The translations under genes and the position numbers were made by a program. Positions 24,958 through 34,055 of a stretch of DNA of 64,000 bases are shown here, in pieces. The stretch covers positions 124,001 through 188,000 of the forward strand of contig NZ_AVBG01000004.1 in NCBI RefSeq assembly GCF_000770675.1. Reading direction: 5' to 3'. Origin of the DNA: Pontibacillus chungwhensis BH030062 (GTDB lineage: Bacteria; Bacillota; Bacilli; Bacillales; BH030062). The notes below the pieces were generated by a model. The model searched no databases, was not told where the DNA came from, and saw nothing but the letters and a program-made list of their open reading frames with translations. The first letter of the stretch is position 1. Each line of letters opens with the position of its first letter.

Positions 24958-25839
24958 TTACTCTTTATCAAGCATAAGTGGATGGGATAGAACGTCGTAT
25001 CCTTTATCTTTTAAGGTCATTTCATTACCATCACTAAATACTTGTTCGAAGAAACGGTTTGCAGGTTCTGCAAGTTCTTTGTAGTAATCGCTGAAAAGGG
25101 ATCCTGCGTAACTTCCATACCATTTCTCAGGTAAGAGCTCTTCTGGTAAGCCAGGGTCAATAAATAAGAACTTCCTGTATTCGTGAACGAGTTTGGTTCT
25201 CTCCACAAAACATTCTGCATCACTCATGGCTCCACTTTTTATCTTGTTCTTATCAATGATGAATTTCTGACTGTAATGAGCAATAAATTCATTGTATTTC
25301 TCATTAATTTCCCCAATGTCCCAACTATTCTCTACGAGTCGCTGGTTCTCATGAGGTCCATCGTAAGAAGCAATGAAAAAGTCTACATATTCTTCAATCT
25401 CATACTTTTCTATAAGTGAATAGACTTTTTCGTCTAGCTGGTTTGGTGATATCCAAAGACTGTTGGTCATCGTACCAAATCCACTCCATACGAGCTCTTT
25501 TCGAAGTTCGTCACGTAGGTTACGCTTTTCTTCTGGAATCGTGTAAAAAAGCATACGCCATTTTCCATCCCACGTTTCACGATTTAGCTTAAAAATACGG
25601 TTCCCCGCTTCTTCCATACGTTTTAAACCTATGTCTGTCAATGAATAGTAGCTTTTATTCCCTTGCTTCTCCGCCTTAAGCCATCCTTGCTTGCTCATAC
25701 GAGAGATCGCTGCACGAACAGCTTGCTCATTATGACCAAACTCTTTTAGCAAACGAATCAAGCTCCCAATCCAGATTTTATTGCCGTAATGTCGTATATA
25801 ATCCCCATAAAGGGTAAAAATCATTGATCTAGTATTCAT
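24958..25839 (-). CDS. paaX: PaaX-type transcriptional repressor of phenylacetate catabolism
   Basis: A 293-residue GntR-like winged-helix regulator. The N-terminal DNA-binding part (about 1-70) reads MIFTLYGDYIRHYG, then LIRLLKEFGHNEQAVRAAISRMSKQGWLKAEKQGNKSYYSLT; the middle domain begins WDGKWRMLFYTIPEEKRNLRDELRKELVWSGFG, a hallmark of PaaX. The family binds operators in paa promoters and releases them with phenylacetyl-CoA. It lies at the end of the paa cluster, 119 bases after the last hydratase gene. Candidate operators lie upstream of paaA. Confidence 0.93.
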   Translation of the reverse strand: MNTRSMIFTLYGDYIRHYGNKIWIGSLIRLLKEFGHNEQAVRAAISRMSKQGWLKAEKQGNKSYYSLTDIGLKRMEEAGNRIFKLNRETWDGKWRMLFYTIPEEKRNLRDELRKELVWSGFGTMTNSLWISPNQLDEKVYSLIEKYEIEEYVDFFIASYDGPHENQRLVENSWDIGEINEKYNEFIAHYSQKFIIDKNKIKSGAMSDAECFVERTKLVHEYRKFLFIDPGLPEELLPEKWYGSYAGSLFSDYYKELAEPANRFFEQVFSDGNEMTLKDKGYDVLSHPLMLDKE

Positions 25840-25958
25840 CCCCGTAACATCCTTTATCTCTCTTTTTTCATCGTATTCAGAAAACTATTACGATTATATC
25901 ATGAATGTGGAAAAAGGCACATGAATTGAGGACGATCGACTCTTAAGATCTTTCACAC

Positions 25959-26735
25959 TTAGCTACCTGTAAATTGAGGAGCACGTTTTTCCCCGAAAGC
26001 TTCTAATGCTTCAACTCGGTCTTTTGTCGGAATGGTAATCTCGTAGGCCTTTGATTCAATTGCTAGCCCTGTACCTAGATCAACCTCTGTTCCTTTATTA
26101 ATGGCATACTTGGCTTGCTGTACAGCTACTGGCCCATTAGCAAGCATTAATGAAGCCAATTCCTTACATCGGTCCAATAAATCTTTTCGCTCGACTACTT
26201 CCATAAGCAGGCCATACTTATACGCTTCGTGCGAAGTGATTTTCTTCGCTGTTAAGATTAGTTCTTTAGCTCGCATATCTCCGATTAAACGAGGGAGACG
26301 CTGCGTGCCCCCTGCCCCAGGAATGATGCCCCAACTTGTTTCAGTGAGCCCCATCTTCGTATCCTCAACGGCATAACGGAAGTCGCAAGCAAGCATGAGC
26401 TCAAAACCTCCTCCAAATGCATATCCATTCACTGCAGCAATTGTGGGTTGAGGGAGGTCAGCTATGGCTTGAAATACGTCGCCAATCTTCTTTACATTCC
26501 TTCGCACTTCTGATTCTGTTAAGGTTTTTCTTTCTTTGAGGTCTGCTCCAGCACTAAACGCTTTATCACCTGCTCCTGTGAAAATTACACAGCGTACACC
26601 CGGATGTACATGTAAGGTTTCAACGACCTCACCAAGTTCTTGTAATGTAGCGAAGTTAAAACAATTTAATGCTTCAGGTCTTGATAACGTTACATAAGCA
26701 ATATGATCTTTTATCTCCCAATGAATTCCTTTCAA
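25959..26735 (-). CDS. enoyl-CoA hydratase/isomerase family protein
   Basis: A 258-residue crotonase-fold enzyme. The oxyanion-hole motif is AFSAGADLKER; both crotonase glutamates are present, in GGGFELMLA and TETSWGIIPGAGGTQRLPR. It is the second hydratase of the cluster, in addition to PaaF. Its sequence resembles the AUH/YngF group. Because the cluster lacks a fused PaaZ, this enzyme might hydrolyse oxepin-CoA, or it may act on dehydroadipyl-CoA; this is inference. Sits 13 bases after paaJ in the same operon. Confidence 0.85.
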   Translation of the reverse strand: MKGIHWEIKDHIAYVTLSRPEALNCFNFATLQELGEVVETLHVHPGVRCVIFTGAGDKAFSAGADLKERKTLTESEVRRNVKKIGDVFQAIADLPQPTIAAVNGYAFGGGFELMLACDFRYAVEDTKMGLTETSWGIIPGAGGTQRLPRLIGDMRAKELILTAKKITSHEAYKYGLLMEVVERKDLLDRCKELASLMLANGPVAVQQAKYAINKGTEVDLGTGLAIESKAYEITIPTKDRVEALEAFGEKRAPQFTGS

Positions 26736-26748
26736 TTGTCATTCCTCC

Positions 26749-27948
26749 TTAAACGTTCTCAACAATAGTAGCAATGCCTTGACCTACCCCAACACACATT
26801 GTAGCTAGCCCAAGTTCTACATCTTGCTTTTTCATCTCGTGAATGAGAGTTGTTAAGATTCTCGCACCACTTGCCCCAAGGGGATGACCGAATGCGATGG
26901 CTCCACCGTTTACATTCACTCGTTCAGATGATAAGTCGAGCTGTTTCATGCATTCAAGAGATTGGGAAGCAAAGGCTTCATTCAATTCCACTAATCCAAA
27001 ATCCGAAGAAGTTACTCCGGCACGAGCCATGGCTTTTCTAGTTGCAAAGACTGGTCCAATACCCATAATTCTTGGTTCGAGTCCTGCTGTTGCTGACACG
27101 CGGTATTTAACGAGGGGAGTAAGTCCTAATGAATTGGCTTTTTCAGCGCTCATCATTAATAAAGCAGATGCTCCGTCATTGATTCCTGAAGCATTCCCTG
27201 CCGTAATCGTACCGTTTGAGAAAAGCGGCTTAAGTGTGTTTAACTTTTCAAGTGTTGTCGTTGGACGAGGGTGCTCATCTGTTTCGATAACGATTTCGTT
27301 CCCTTTTCGATCGAAGTACGTTACAGGAACGATTTCTTCGCTAAACCTTCCTGATTCCATAGCAATTTTCGCTTTTTGTTGACTATGGAAAGCAAACTCA
27401 TCCTGAGCCTCACGCGTTATACCAAATTCCTTCGCAACATTTTCAGCCGTCTCTGGCATACTATCTGTCCCATATGCTTCAGCCAATCTGTCGTTAACGA
27501 AGCGCCACCCAATGGTTGTATCAAACATTTCACGATTTCCACGGGCGTAGGACGTTTCTGGTTTGCCCATCACATAAGGAGCTCGAGTCATACTCTCTGT
27601 TCCACCAGCAATGAAGATGTCACCTTCTCCGACCATAATCGCCCTGGCAGCGTAATTCACAGCATCAAGACCAGATCCACATAAACGATTGAGCGTTGTG
27701 CCTCCTACTTCTACAGGCATTCCAGCCAATAAGGCAGACATCCGTGCTACGTTCCGATTCTCTTCTCCCGCCCCGTTTGCATTCCCAAACACGACCTCTT
27801 CCACTTCATTCGCATTAAGATTTGGGTTTCGTTCAAGAAGAGCTTTGATGACTAAGGCTCCAAGGTCATCAGGTCGGATATCCTTTAAAGCACCTTTATA
27901 TCTTCCAATCGGAGTACGAACGGCATCGACAATGACAACTTCCTTCAT
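26749..27948 (-). CDS. paaJ: thiolase, beta-ketoadipyl-CoA type
   Basis: A 399-residue thiolase. The nucleophile is Cys in [12 protein letters not shown] (near residue 90); the C-terminal [10 protein letters not shown] and CVGVGQGIA motifs hold the His and the second Cys. It should cleave 3-oxoadipyl-CoA to succinyl-CoA and acetyl-CoA, and possibly 3-oxo-5,6-dehydrosuberyl-CoA, the two thiolytic steps of phenylacetate degradation. The start overlaps the end of paaH by 4 bases (ATGA). An acetyl-CoA acetyltransferase is the alternative but the context favours PaaJ. Confidence 0.9.
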   Translation of the reverse strand: MKEVVIVDAVRTPIGRYKGALKDIRPDDLGALVIKALLERNPNLNANEVEEVVFGNANGAGEENRNVARMSALLAGMPVEVGGTTLNRLCGSGLDAVNYAARAIMVGEGDIFIAGGTESMTRAPYVMGKPETSYARGNREMFDTTIGWRFVNDRLAEAYGTDSMPETAENVAKEFGITREAQDEFAFHSQQKAKIAMESGRFSEEIVPVTYFDRKGNEIVIETDEHPRPTTTLEKLNTLKPLFSNGTITAGNASGINDGASALLMMSAEKANSLGLTPLVKYRVSATAGLEPRIMGIGPVFATRKAMARAGVTSSDFGLVELNEAFASQSLECMKQLDLSSERVNVNGGAIAFGHPLGASGARILTTLIHEMKKQDVELGLATMCVGVGQGIATIVENV

Positions 27949-28811
27949 ACAAGTTCACCATCCTTAGAATAGTCATACACTCCGCGGCCCGTTTTTCGAC
28001 CTAGACGTCCTGCACTGACATATTGTTCAAGGAGAGGAGCCGGGCGATATTTCTCACCTAATTTCTCGTGTAAATACTTCAGATTATTCAAGCGAGCATC
28101 AAGACCAACTAAGTCCCCAAGTTCAAAAGGACCCATCGGATAATTTAGTCCTAATTTAATAGCTTTATCGATCTCCTCAGGGCTACCAACCCCTTCTTGC
28201 AACATATAAAAAGCTTCATTTCCAACAAGTGCACTAATCCGACTTGTTACGAATCCAGGGAATTCGTTGACTACGACCGTCTCTTTTCCCATCTGATGAG
28301 CAACATTTTGAATTGCTTCTGCTGTTTCATCAGAGGTTTCTAGTCCTCTAATCATTTCAACAAGAGGCATCTTATGAACCGGATTAAAGAAATGCATCGC
28401 AATGACTTGTGATGGTCTTTTTGTATATGAAGCAATTTCAGTTGGACTCATGGTGCTTGTATTCGTGGCAAAGTAACAACTTTTAGGAGAATATGCGTCT
28501 GCCGTTTCAAAGACATTTCTCTTAATCTCTGCTTTCTCAGGCACAGCTTCAATTAAAAGGTCCGCTCCTGAAGCCGCTTCTTTTAGGGATGTAGAAAAAT
28601 GAAGATGTGCTTGAGCTTCGTTACATGCTTCGACCGACAATTTGCCTCGCTTTACCCCTTTATCAAATATAGAATCTAACTCGGACTTGGCAGCTGTTAT
28701 TTGCTCCTCTTGTATATCAACAAGCGTCGTTTCAAAACCTCCACAAGCGCTCACATACGCAATCCCACGCCCCATAACACCTGACCCGACAACGACTATT
28801 GATTTAACCAT
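27945..28811 (-). CDS. paaH: 3-hydroxyacyl-CoA dehydrogenase
   Basis: A 288-residue NAD-dependent dehydrogenase. The Rossmann motif is [17 protein letters not shown] (about 5-21); the catalytic His is in [17 protein letters not shown]. The C-terminal domain holds [14 protein letters not shown]. It oxidises 3-hydroxyadipyl-CoA in the phenylacetate route. Its start (RBS AAGAGGAGGTC) lies 94 bases after the ALDH stop, beyond a terminator, so paaH-paaJ-hydratase may have some separate expression. Confidence 0.92.
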   Translation of the reverse strand: MVKSIVVVGSGVMGRGIAYVSACGGFETTLVDIQEEQITAAKSELDSIFDKGVKRGKLSVEACNEAQAHLHFSTSLKEAASGADLLIEAVPEKAEIKRNVFETADAYSPKSCYFATNTSTMSPTEIASYTKRPSQVIAMHFFNPVHKMPLVEMIRGLETSDETAEAIQNVAHQMGKETVVVNEFPGFVTSRISALVGNEAFYMLQEGVGSPEEIDKAIKLGLNYPMGPFELGDLVGLDARLNNLKYLHEKLGEKYRPAPLLEQYVSAGRLGRKTGRGVYDYSKDGELV

Positions 28812-28860
28812 TATGTAGACCTCCTCTTATTAGTTTGTACTTACCTTTTTGGTGAAAAGA

Positions 28861-28900
28861 AAAGAATGCGAGGCGCTTCTTTTTCGCGCTCGCATTCTTT
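28861..28900 (-). terminator. terminator between the ALDH gene and paaH
   Basis: Arms AAAGAATGCGAG / CTCGCATTCTTT with added GC pairs, followed by a T run on the minus strand. It lies inside the paa cluster. Confidence 0.8.
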
Positions 28901-28904
28901 AGCC

Positions 28905-30425
28905 TTATTCTACACCGAGTGGATTTAACGGACGGTTGCCGTAGTAGGAAAGAATGCTCTTCGTTTCCGTATAAAGGTCAAGCGTTTCGGTGCTCAATTC
29001 TCGGCCAAATCCAGACTGCTTATAGCCTCCAAATGGAGTTCCTGGGAAGGCAGAGAATGGGCAATTCACCATTACAATACCGGCTTTAATGCCATTCGCA
29101 ACACGTGTTGCCTTGCCATGGTCTTTCGTCCAGATGGCAGATCCTAAACCATACTCGCTATCATTTGCTAACTTAACAACCTCTTTTTCATCACTAAATT
29201 TCATCACGACCACAACTGGTCCGAAAATTTCTTCTTGAACTACTTTCATATCGTGGGTAACATCAGCAATCACGGTTGGCTCATACCAGTGACCATTTTC
29301 AAATCCGTCTACTTTCGCTTCCTGGCCACCAGCCAGGATGGTCGCTCCATCTTCTTTAGCTGACTGAACATATCCATCGATTATTTCGACTTGATCACGG
29401 TTAATGATCGAACCAATGTGCGTTCCTTTATCCATCGGATCACCTAGTGCAAGGCGCTTTGTTTTAGCAACGAATTTCTCCATAAACTCATCGTAAATGT
29501 CTTCGTGAACGTACATACGAGAACGAGCTTCACATGATTGACCTGTGTTATAGAAAATTCCAAATAAAGATCCGTCAACAGCAGCATCTAGGTCTGCATC
29601 GTTAAAAACAATGTTAGGTGACTTCCCACCAAGTTCAAGTGTGACACGTTTAAGAGTCTCAGACGCTTTCCCCATAATGTTCTTTCCAATTGGAGTTGAC
29701 CCCGTAAATGCGACTTTATCAACACCTTTATGTTCAACAAGATAATTTCCAATCTCTGAACCAGAACCAGGAACAACGTTAACAACGCCTTCTGGTACAC
29801 CTGCTTCTGTACAGATCTCAGCCATCACAAGTGCTGTTAGAGGGGTAAGAGATGCTGGTTTCACAATTACACTACATCCTGCCGCAATAGCTGGAGCGAT
29901 TTTCCACGCAGCCATCATCATTGGATAGTTCCACGGAATAATTTGAGCACAGACACCTACCGGCTCTTTCTCTGTGTAGTTATGAAATTGACCAGGTACT
30001 GGATTCACTTCCCCTTTATGACCTACAATCGCACCTGCATAAAATTCAAAGTCTTCGATGGCTTGCATAACCTGACCTTGAGCAGCGGCAAGTGTTTTCC
30101 CACTGTTTAAAACTTCAAGCTCAACAAGTTCGTTAAATCGTGAACGCATGATGCCTGCAATTTTGTTCAAAGTGCGAGAACGCTTACCAACCGGGAATTT
30201 CTTCCACTTGCCGTAGTCAAATGCGTTACGAGCTGCTTCAACTGCGCGCTCTGCATCTTCTGTTGTGGCTTTTGCTACTGTCGCAAGTGGTTCACCTGTA
30301 GCTGGGTTGTATGTAGTAAATGTTTCCCCTGATGTTGATTCAACCCGCGCACCGTTAATAATCATTGAGTAGTGATCACGCTTCATTGCTAATTGTTCCA
30401 TTTTCGTTTCTTGTGCAGTTGCCAT
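28905..30425 (-). CDS. aldehyde dehydrogenase of the phenylacetate cluster
   Basis: A 506-residue NAD(P)-dependent aldehyde dehydrogenase. The ATG at 30425 follows AAGGAGTGGATAG. Conserved pieces are FTGSTPIGKNI, the general base Glu in LELGGKSPNIVF and the nucleophile Cys in GQSCEARSR. There is no C-terminal MaoC hydratase domain, so it is not a full PaaZ. In this setting it probably oxidises 3-oxo-5,6-dehydrosuberyl-CoA semialdehyde, doing half of PaaZ; phenylacetaldehyde dehydrogenase, feeding phenylacetate into the route, is the main alternative. Confidence 0.85.
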   Translation of the reverse strand: MATAQETKMEQLAMKRDHYSMIINGARVESTSGETFTTYNPATGEPLATVAKATTEDAERAVEAARNAFDYGKWKKFPVGKRSRTLNKIAGIMRSRFNELVELEVLNSGKTLAAAQGQVMQAIEDFEFYAGAIVGHKGEVNPVPGQFHNYTEKEPVGVCAQIIPWNYPMMMAAWKIAPAIAAGCSVIVKPASLTPLTALVMAEICTEAGVPEGVVNVVPGSGSEIGNYLVEHKGVDKVAFTGSTPIGKNIMGKASETLKRVTLELGGKSPNIVFNDADLDAAVDGSLFGIFYNTGQSCEARSRMYVHEDIYDEFMEKFVAKTKRLALGDPMDKGTHIGSIINRDQVEIIDGYVQSAKEDGATILAGGQEAKVDGFENGHWYEPTVIADVTHDMKVVQEEIFGPVVVVMKFSDEKEVVKLANDSEYGLGSAIWTKDHGKATRVANGIKAGIVMVNCPFSAFPGTPFGGYKQSGFGRELSTETLDLYTETKSILSYYGNRPLNPLGVE

Positions 30426-30443
30426 TCTATCCACTCCTTCTTA

Positions 30444-31217
30444 TTATTGTCCTTGAAATTCAGGCTTTCTCTTATTCAAAAATGCTTGAACACCTTCCTG
30501 GTGGTCTTTTGTTAATCCAGCAATTCGTTGTCCATAAGCTTCTTTCTCAAGATAGTCATGGAGATCCATCTGCCAGCCGGCTTTCATATTCCGTTTGATA
30601 AGACCAATTGCTTTTGTAGGCATAGAGGCAAGTCGTTCAGCAAACGCCCTTACTTGATGATCCCACTCTGCTGCAGGAATGACCTTAGTTACAAGATTGA
30701 GCTCTTTAGCCTCGTCAGCTGAGATTTTTTCACCTAATATCGCAAGCTCTAGCGCTTTCGCATGACCTACAATTTTAGGCAGGTTGTATAGGTTCGCCGC
30801 GTCCGGAATAAGCCCTACATGAATGAATGCTTCTAGAAAGCTAGCATTCTCTGAAGCCAAGCGAAAATCACACGCGATTGCAAGACTAAATCCAGCCCCA
30901 GCGGCTACACCGTTAACAGCTGCAACAATCGGCTTCTCACAACGATCAATTTCTTTAACCATTGGGCCGTAGCTGTTCCGGAGGACTTCACCATGGTCTA
31001 TGGATTCATCCACGCCGCTTAGATCCTGTCCGGAACAGAAAGCACGACCGGCACCTGTGATGACGATGGCTCGAACACCTTCATCCGTTGAGGCCTCTTT
31101 CACCGCTTTACGAACATCATGATTTAGCTCATGAGTAAAAGCATTTAATTTATCTGGTCTGTTCAAGGTGATCGTTGCTACGCCATTTAACACTTCATAC
31201 AAAATGGTATCGCCCAT
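30444..31217 (-). CDS. paaG: PaaG-type 1,2-epoxyphenylacetyl-CoA isomerase
   Basis: A 257-residue crotonase-fold protein. ATG at 31217 follows AGAGGTGGTAAT; an upstream in-frame start overlaps paaF and is rejected. AFCSGQDLSGV is the oxyanion-hole motif. In place of the hydratase glutamates it has GAGFSLAIA and FIHVGLIPDAANLYNLPKIVG, with the Asp seen in PaaG-type isomerases. It should convert the ring epoxide to the oxepin-CoA and may also shift double bonds. Eleven bases downstream of paaF. Confidence 0.88.
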   Translation of the reverse strand: MGDTILYEVLNGVATITLNRPDKLNAFTHELNHDVRKAVKEASTDEGVRAIVITGAGRAFCSGQDLSGVDESIDHGEVLRNSYGPMVKEIDRCEKPIVAAVNGVAAGAGFSLAIACDFRLASENASFLEAFIHVGLIPDAANLYNLPKIVGHAKALELAILGEKISADEAKELNLVTKVIPAAEWDHQVRAFAERLASMPTKAIGLIKRNMKAGWQMDLHDYLEKEAYGQRIAGLTKDHQEGVQAFLNKRKPEFQGQ

Positions 31218-31227
31218 ATTACCACCT

Positions 31228-32004
31228 CTACTTCCCTTTAAATTGTGGGCTTCGTTTTTCCATAAAAGCACTCATGCCCTCTTTTTGGTCTTCTGATGAA
31301 AATAGCAAGTAGAAGTTTTTCCTTTCGAACTTCATACCCTCATCAAGAGGATAGTCAACAGCTTTATCTACTGCTTCTTTAATGAGCCTTACAGCTAATG
31401 CAGGCTGTTTGGCAACCTTCTTAGCATATTTCATTGTTTCTTCGAGGAGGAGTTCCGGTGCAATAAGACGGTTTACAACCCCAAAGTGAAGGGCTTCTTG
31501 AGCAGACATCTTCTCTCCAGTCAGAAGCCATTCAAGTGCCTTTCGTTTCCCCATAATTTTCGTTAATTGCTGCGTCCCCCCTGCACCTGGCATAACGCCA
31601 AGGTTCACTTCTGGGAAGCCGAATTGAGCCGTTTCAGTCGTAAATAAAAGATCACATGCAAGAGCTAATTCAAAACCACCTCCAAGAGCAAACCCATTCA
31701 CAGCACCTATAACCGGTTTCTTAATCGATAGAAGACGGTCCCAATCAGCAAACTGATCAAGTAGTTCAAGGTCTATAGGAGAATCCCCGGCCATTTCATG
31801 AATGTCAGCACCAGCGGCAAAAGCTCTTCCCTTTCCTGTAATGACCATCACACCGACCTCTGGATCTCGATCGAAAGCAGTCATTAGCTCTACCAATTCG
31901 CTTACCACCTGACGATTGATCGCGTTCAGAACTTCAGGACGGTTTAATTCAATAAGTCCTACCCCATCCACCACCGTCGCTTCAACGAATCGCAGATTAT
32001 GCAT
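31228..32004 (-). CDS. paaF: PaaF-type enoyl-CoA hydratase
   Basis: A 258-residue crotonase. AFAAGADIHEMAG is the oxyanion-hole motif; both catalytic glutamates are visible, in GGGFELALACD and FGFPEVNLGVMPGAGGTQQ. It should hydrate 2,3-dehydroadipyl-CoA in the lower phenylacetate pathway. Its start overlaps the end of the EthD-like gene by 8 bases, so translation is probably coupled. Confidence 0.88.
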   Translation of the reverse strand: MHNLRFVEATVVDGVGLIELNRPEVLNAINRQVVSELVELMTAFDRDPEVGVMVITGKGRAFAAGADIHEMAGDSPIDLELLDQFADWDRLLSIKKPVIGAVNGFALGGGFELALACDLLFTTETAQFGFPEVNLGVMPGAGGTQQLTKIMGKRKALEWLLTGEKMSAQEALHFGVVNRLIAPELLLEETMKYAKKVAKQPALAVRLIKEAVDKAVDYPLDEGMKFERKNFYLLFSSEDQKEGMSAFMEKRSPQFKGK

Positions 32005-32305
32005 CTACTTCCTCACCAATCATCATCGTGACAAGCTCGCCTGCAAATCCCATAATATCCTTACCAGAAGCTTTAGCTTCATCGGTCTTCATTGCTGTCT
32101 TTAAAGCCTCATGGCTGTCATAGTACATCTCACACATCAGGTAGTACTTACCTTCTCCACCCATCGGACTTCCTACGATCTTCGTCACTTTCATATCACG
32201 AAGTCCAGGAATTTTAGCCGTAATCGGGCTATGCGTATTCCAGTAATGCTCGTCAAACGCTTCCTTGTCTTCTGGGTGTTTGTACAACGCGATCATTTTC
32301 ACCAT
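31997..32305 (-). CDS. EthD family protein in the paa operon
   Basis: A 102-residue dimeric alpha+beta barrel protein. It starts MVKMIALYKHPEDKEAFDEHYW and has THSPITAKIPGLRDMKVTKI, a clear EthD/antibiotic-monooxygenase-type pattern. The ATG at 32305 has AAAGGAG nine bases upstream; the ATG at 32314 is too close to it. EthD-type proteins bind small hydrophobic ligands or act in oxygenase systems. Here it sits between paaD and paaF, where a proteobacterial cluster would hold PaaE. Its role, perhaps helping epoxide or oxepin handling, is inference. Confidence 0.85.
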   Translation of the reverse strand: MVKMIALYKHPEDKEAFDEHYWNTHSPITAKIPGLRDMKVTKIVGSPMGGEGKYYLMCEMYYDSHEALKTAMKTDEAKASGKDIMGFAGELVTMMIGEEVDA

Positions 32306-32369
32306 TGGTTCCATCTCCTTTAAGTTTTAATAGATTAGATTCATAGAATACTAGAATCGTTATCAATCC

Positions 32370-32855
32370 TTACATTGTTGAGACTGGCTTCATCGCTTCA
32401 AATGGATTTTTACAGGATTTGCAGTACAATATGCTTCTACAAGCTGTTGGACCAAAGATATTATCCATAGTTGTATAAGTTGAACCACAATATGGACAAT
32501 CTACGTGCCATTCTCCAGTCGCTTCCATCTGTGTAGGAGGAGGAGCAATACCGAAATCCTTCAAACGCTCTCTTCCTTGAGGTGTAATTCGATCTGATGT
32601 CCAAGGCGGGCTATAAATGAACTTCACCTCTACTGATTGAACCCCTTCAATTGTAAGGAGCTCATTCTTGACGTTTTTCTCGATGATTTCAAGCGCAGGA
32701 CATCCCATAAAGGTTGGTAATAAAGCCACATAAGCCTTGCCTTCTTCTACCTCCACGTGCTCCACCATTCCTAAATCGATAATACTGACAGAATCAATCT
32801 CTGGGTCTTTCACATTTTCTAACGCCTCTTCTACGGTGTTCAATACAAGTGTCAT
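32370..32855 (-). CDS. paaD: PaaD, phenylacetyl-CoA epoxidase assembly factor
   Basis: A 161-residue protein with an N-terminal MIP18/DUF59 domain (VKDPEIDSVSIIDLGMVEHVEV, then MGCPALEIIEKNVKNELL, with a conserved Cys) and a C-terminal zinc-ribbon-like part, CPYCGST...CRSILYCKSCKNPF. This combination is typical of PaaD, which supports iron delivery to the PaaABC complex. Cotranscribed between paaC and the EthD-like gene. Confidence 0.92.
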   Translation of the reverse strand: MTLVLNTVEEALENVKDPEIDSVSIIDLGMVEHVEVEEGKAYVALLPTFMGCPALEIIEKNVKNELLTIEGVQSVEVKFIYSPPWTSDRITPQGRERLKDFGIAPPPTQMEATGEWHVDCPYCGSTYTTMDNIFGPTACRSILYCKSCKNPFEAMKPVSTM

Positions 32856-32880
32856 AGACTTCCCCTCCTAAGGATGCGTT

Positions 32881-33693
32881 TTACCAGATTGCTGCAGGGT
32901 CTTGTCGGTACACTGCACTTAGCGTGTCGATCGCATCGGTTAGATCTTCAGTATGTTCTAACGCTCGCCCATTTCCACGTTTCATTAACGGTTCTAATGG
33001 TACTTGGATTCCACACTCATCAAGCATGGCTCCAATCTCATGTAGCCACCGTTTTTTCAGAAGCTCTTCTCCTTCAATAAACCCTGCTTCTGCCATCTTT
33101 TTTTCGTGAGGTCCAAGCGAAAGAATACCATCTACATCTTCCATCGCGCGTGATACTGCACTAAGCATGCGCTCTTTGGACTCTCCAGGAATCATCACGA
33201 GCTGTTTAAACCACGTTTTCCAGTGCATTAAATGGTAGTAAAGCTCCGTGTTCACTTTAATAGCAACATGAGAAAGCGGTTCGTAGGATGACGCTTGCAA
33301 GGAATCAATTCGAATCTTTTTAGCTTGTGTATAAAAGTAGTGACGAACCACAGCAAATGCCCAATCATATCGGGGTTCTTCCAAATAGTGTCCGGGGCCG
33401 TTTACCTCTTCTAGTAAAATGGCATTTCTTCGCTCATCAGACTTTCTTGCGTGAGCTAGATCATTCGCCAATCCCAAGCCTAGGTCTTCTAATAGTTGAT
33501 AATACATCGTTGCGTGTCCCATCGTATCCTGACTAATAGAAGAAAAAGCAACATCTTCTTCAATGTGGGGGGCAAGACCAAGCCATTCTGATCCTCTGTA
33601 AGCCACGATAAAATCATCATCAGCCAACTGAAGTAAAAGCTCTCTCAAAGCCTCTTCGTGTCCTTGTGCCCTTACGTCCTCTGGTGTCTTCAT
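32881..33693 (-). CDS. paaC: PaaC, phenylacetyl-CoA epoxidase structural subunit
   Basis: A 270-residue ferritin-like helical protein. The ATG at 33693 overlaps the paaB stop (ATGA), and GGGGAGGGG lies 10 bases upstream, so translational coupling is likely; a longer in-frame start is rejected. Motifs SSISQDTMGHATMYYQLLEDLG and HWKTWFKQLV fit PaaC, which pairs with PaaA in the oxygenase core without itself holding the catalytic iron. Confidence 0.92.
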   Translation of the reverse strand: MKTPEDVRAQGHEEALRELLLQLADDDFIVAYRGSEWLGLAPHIEEDVAFSSISQDTMGHATMYYQLLEDLGLGLANDLAHARKSDERRNAILLEEVNGPGHYLEEPRYDWAFAVVRHYFYTQAKKIRIDSLQASSYEPLSHVAIKVNTELYYHLMHWKTWFKQLVMIPGESKERMLSAVSRAMEDVDGILSLGPHEKKMAEAGFIEGEELLKKRWLHEIGAMLDECGIQVPLEPLMKRGNGRALEHTEDLTDAIDTLSAVYRQDPAAIW

Positions 33694-34043
33694 CACTTGT
33701 CGTCCCCTCCCCATGACAATATCTCTTTCTCATCTAACATTCCTTGTTCTTTATCACGCCATTTTTTCTTTAAATACCCATATCCTTTTGTGTTTCGATA
33801 TTCCTTATTATCCAAGCGCTGCAAGGCTTCACGTTCTTCTTGATTAAACATACGAATATCAGATCGCTTCACTACCCAAATATCCACCACAGGTTCCCTA
33901 CGCATAAAGTTTTCTTGTGCCATGACTACGGCTAGTTCATGGTTTGGTGCGAGCAAACTAAACTGGTGTTGAAACGGTGATTTAAATGTACGTTTACTGA
34001 ACACTTCAAATTCCTGATAAAATTCTCTTCCTTTATCCTCCAC
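33693..34043 (-). CDS. paaB: PaaB, phenylacetyl-CoA epoxidase subunit
   Basis: A 116-residue protein with the PaaB pattern: EFYQEFEVFSKRTFKSPFQHQFSLLAPNHELAVVMAQENFMRREPVVDIWVVKRSDI. PaaB bridges the PaaAC heterodimers. Twelve bases separate it from paaA. The C-terminal 40 residues are unusually charged and longer than in the short proteobacterial versions. Confidence 0.93.
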   Translation of the reverse strand: MEDKGREFYQEFEVFSKRTFKSPFQHQFSLLAPNHELAVVMAQENFMRREPVVDIWVVKRSDIRMFNQEEREALQRLDNKEYRNTKGYGYLKKKWRDKEQGMLDEKEILSWGGDDK

Positions 34044-34055
34044 TACTTTCCCTCC

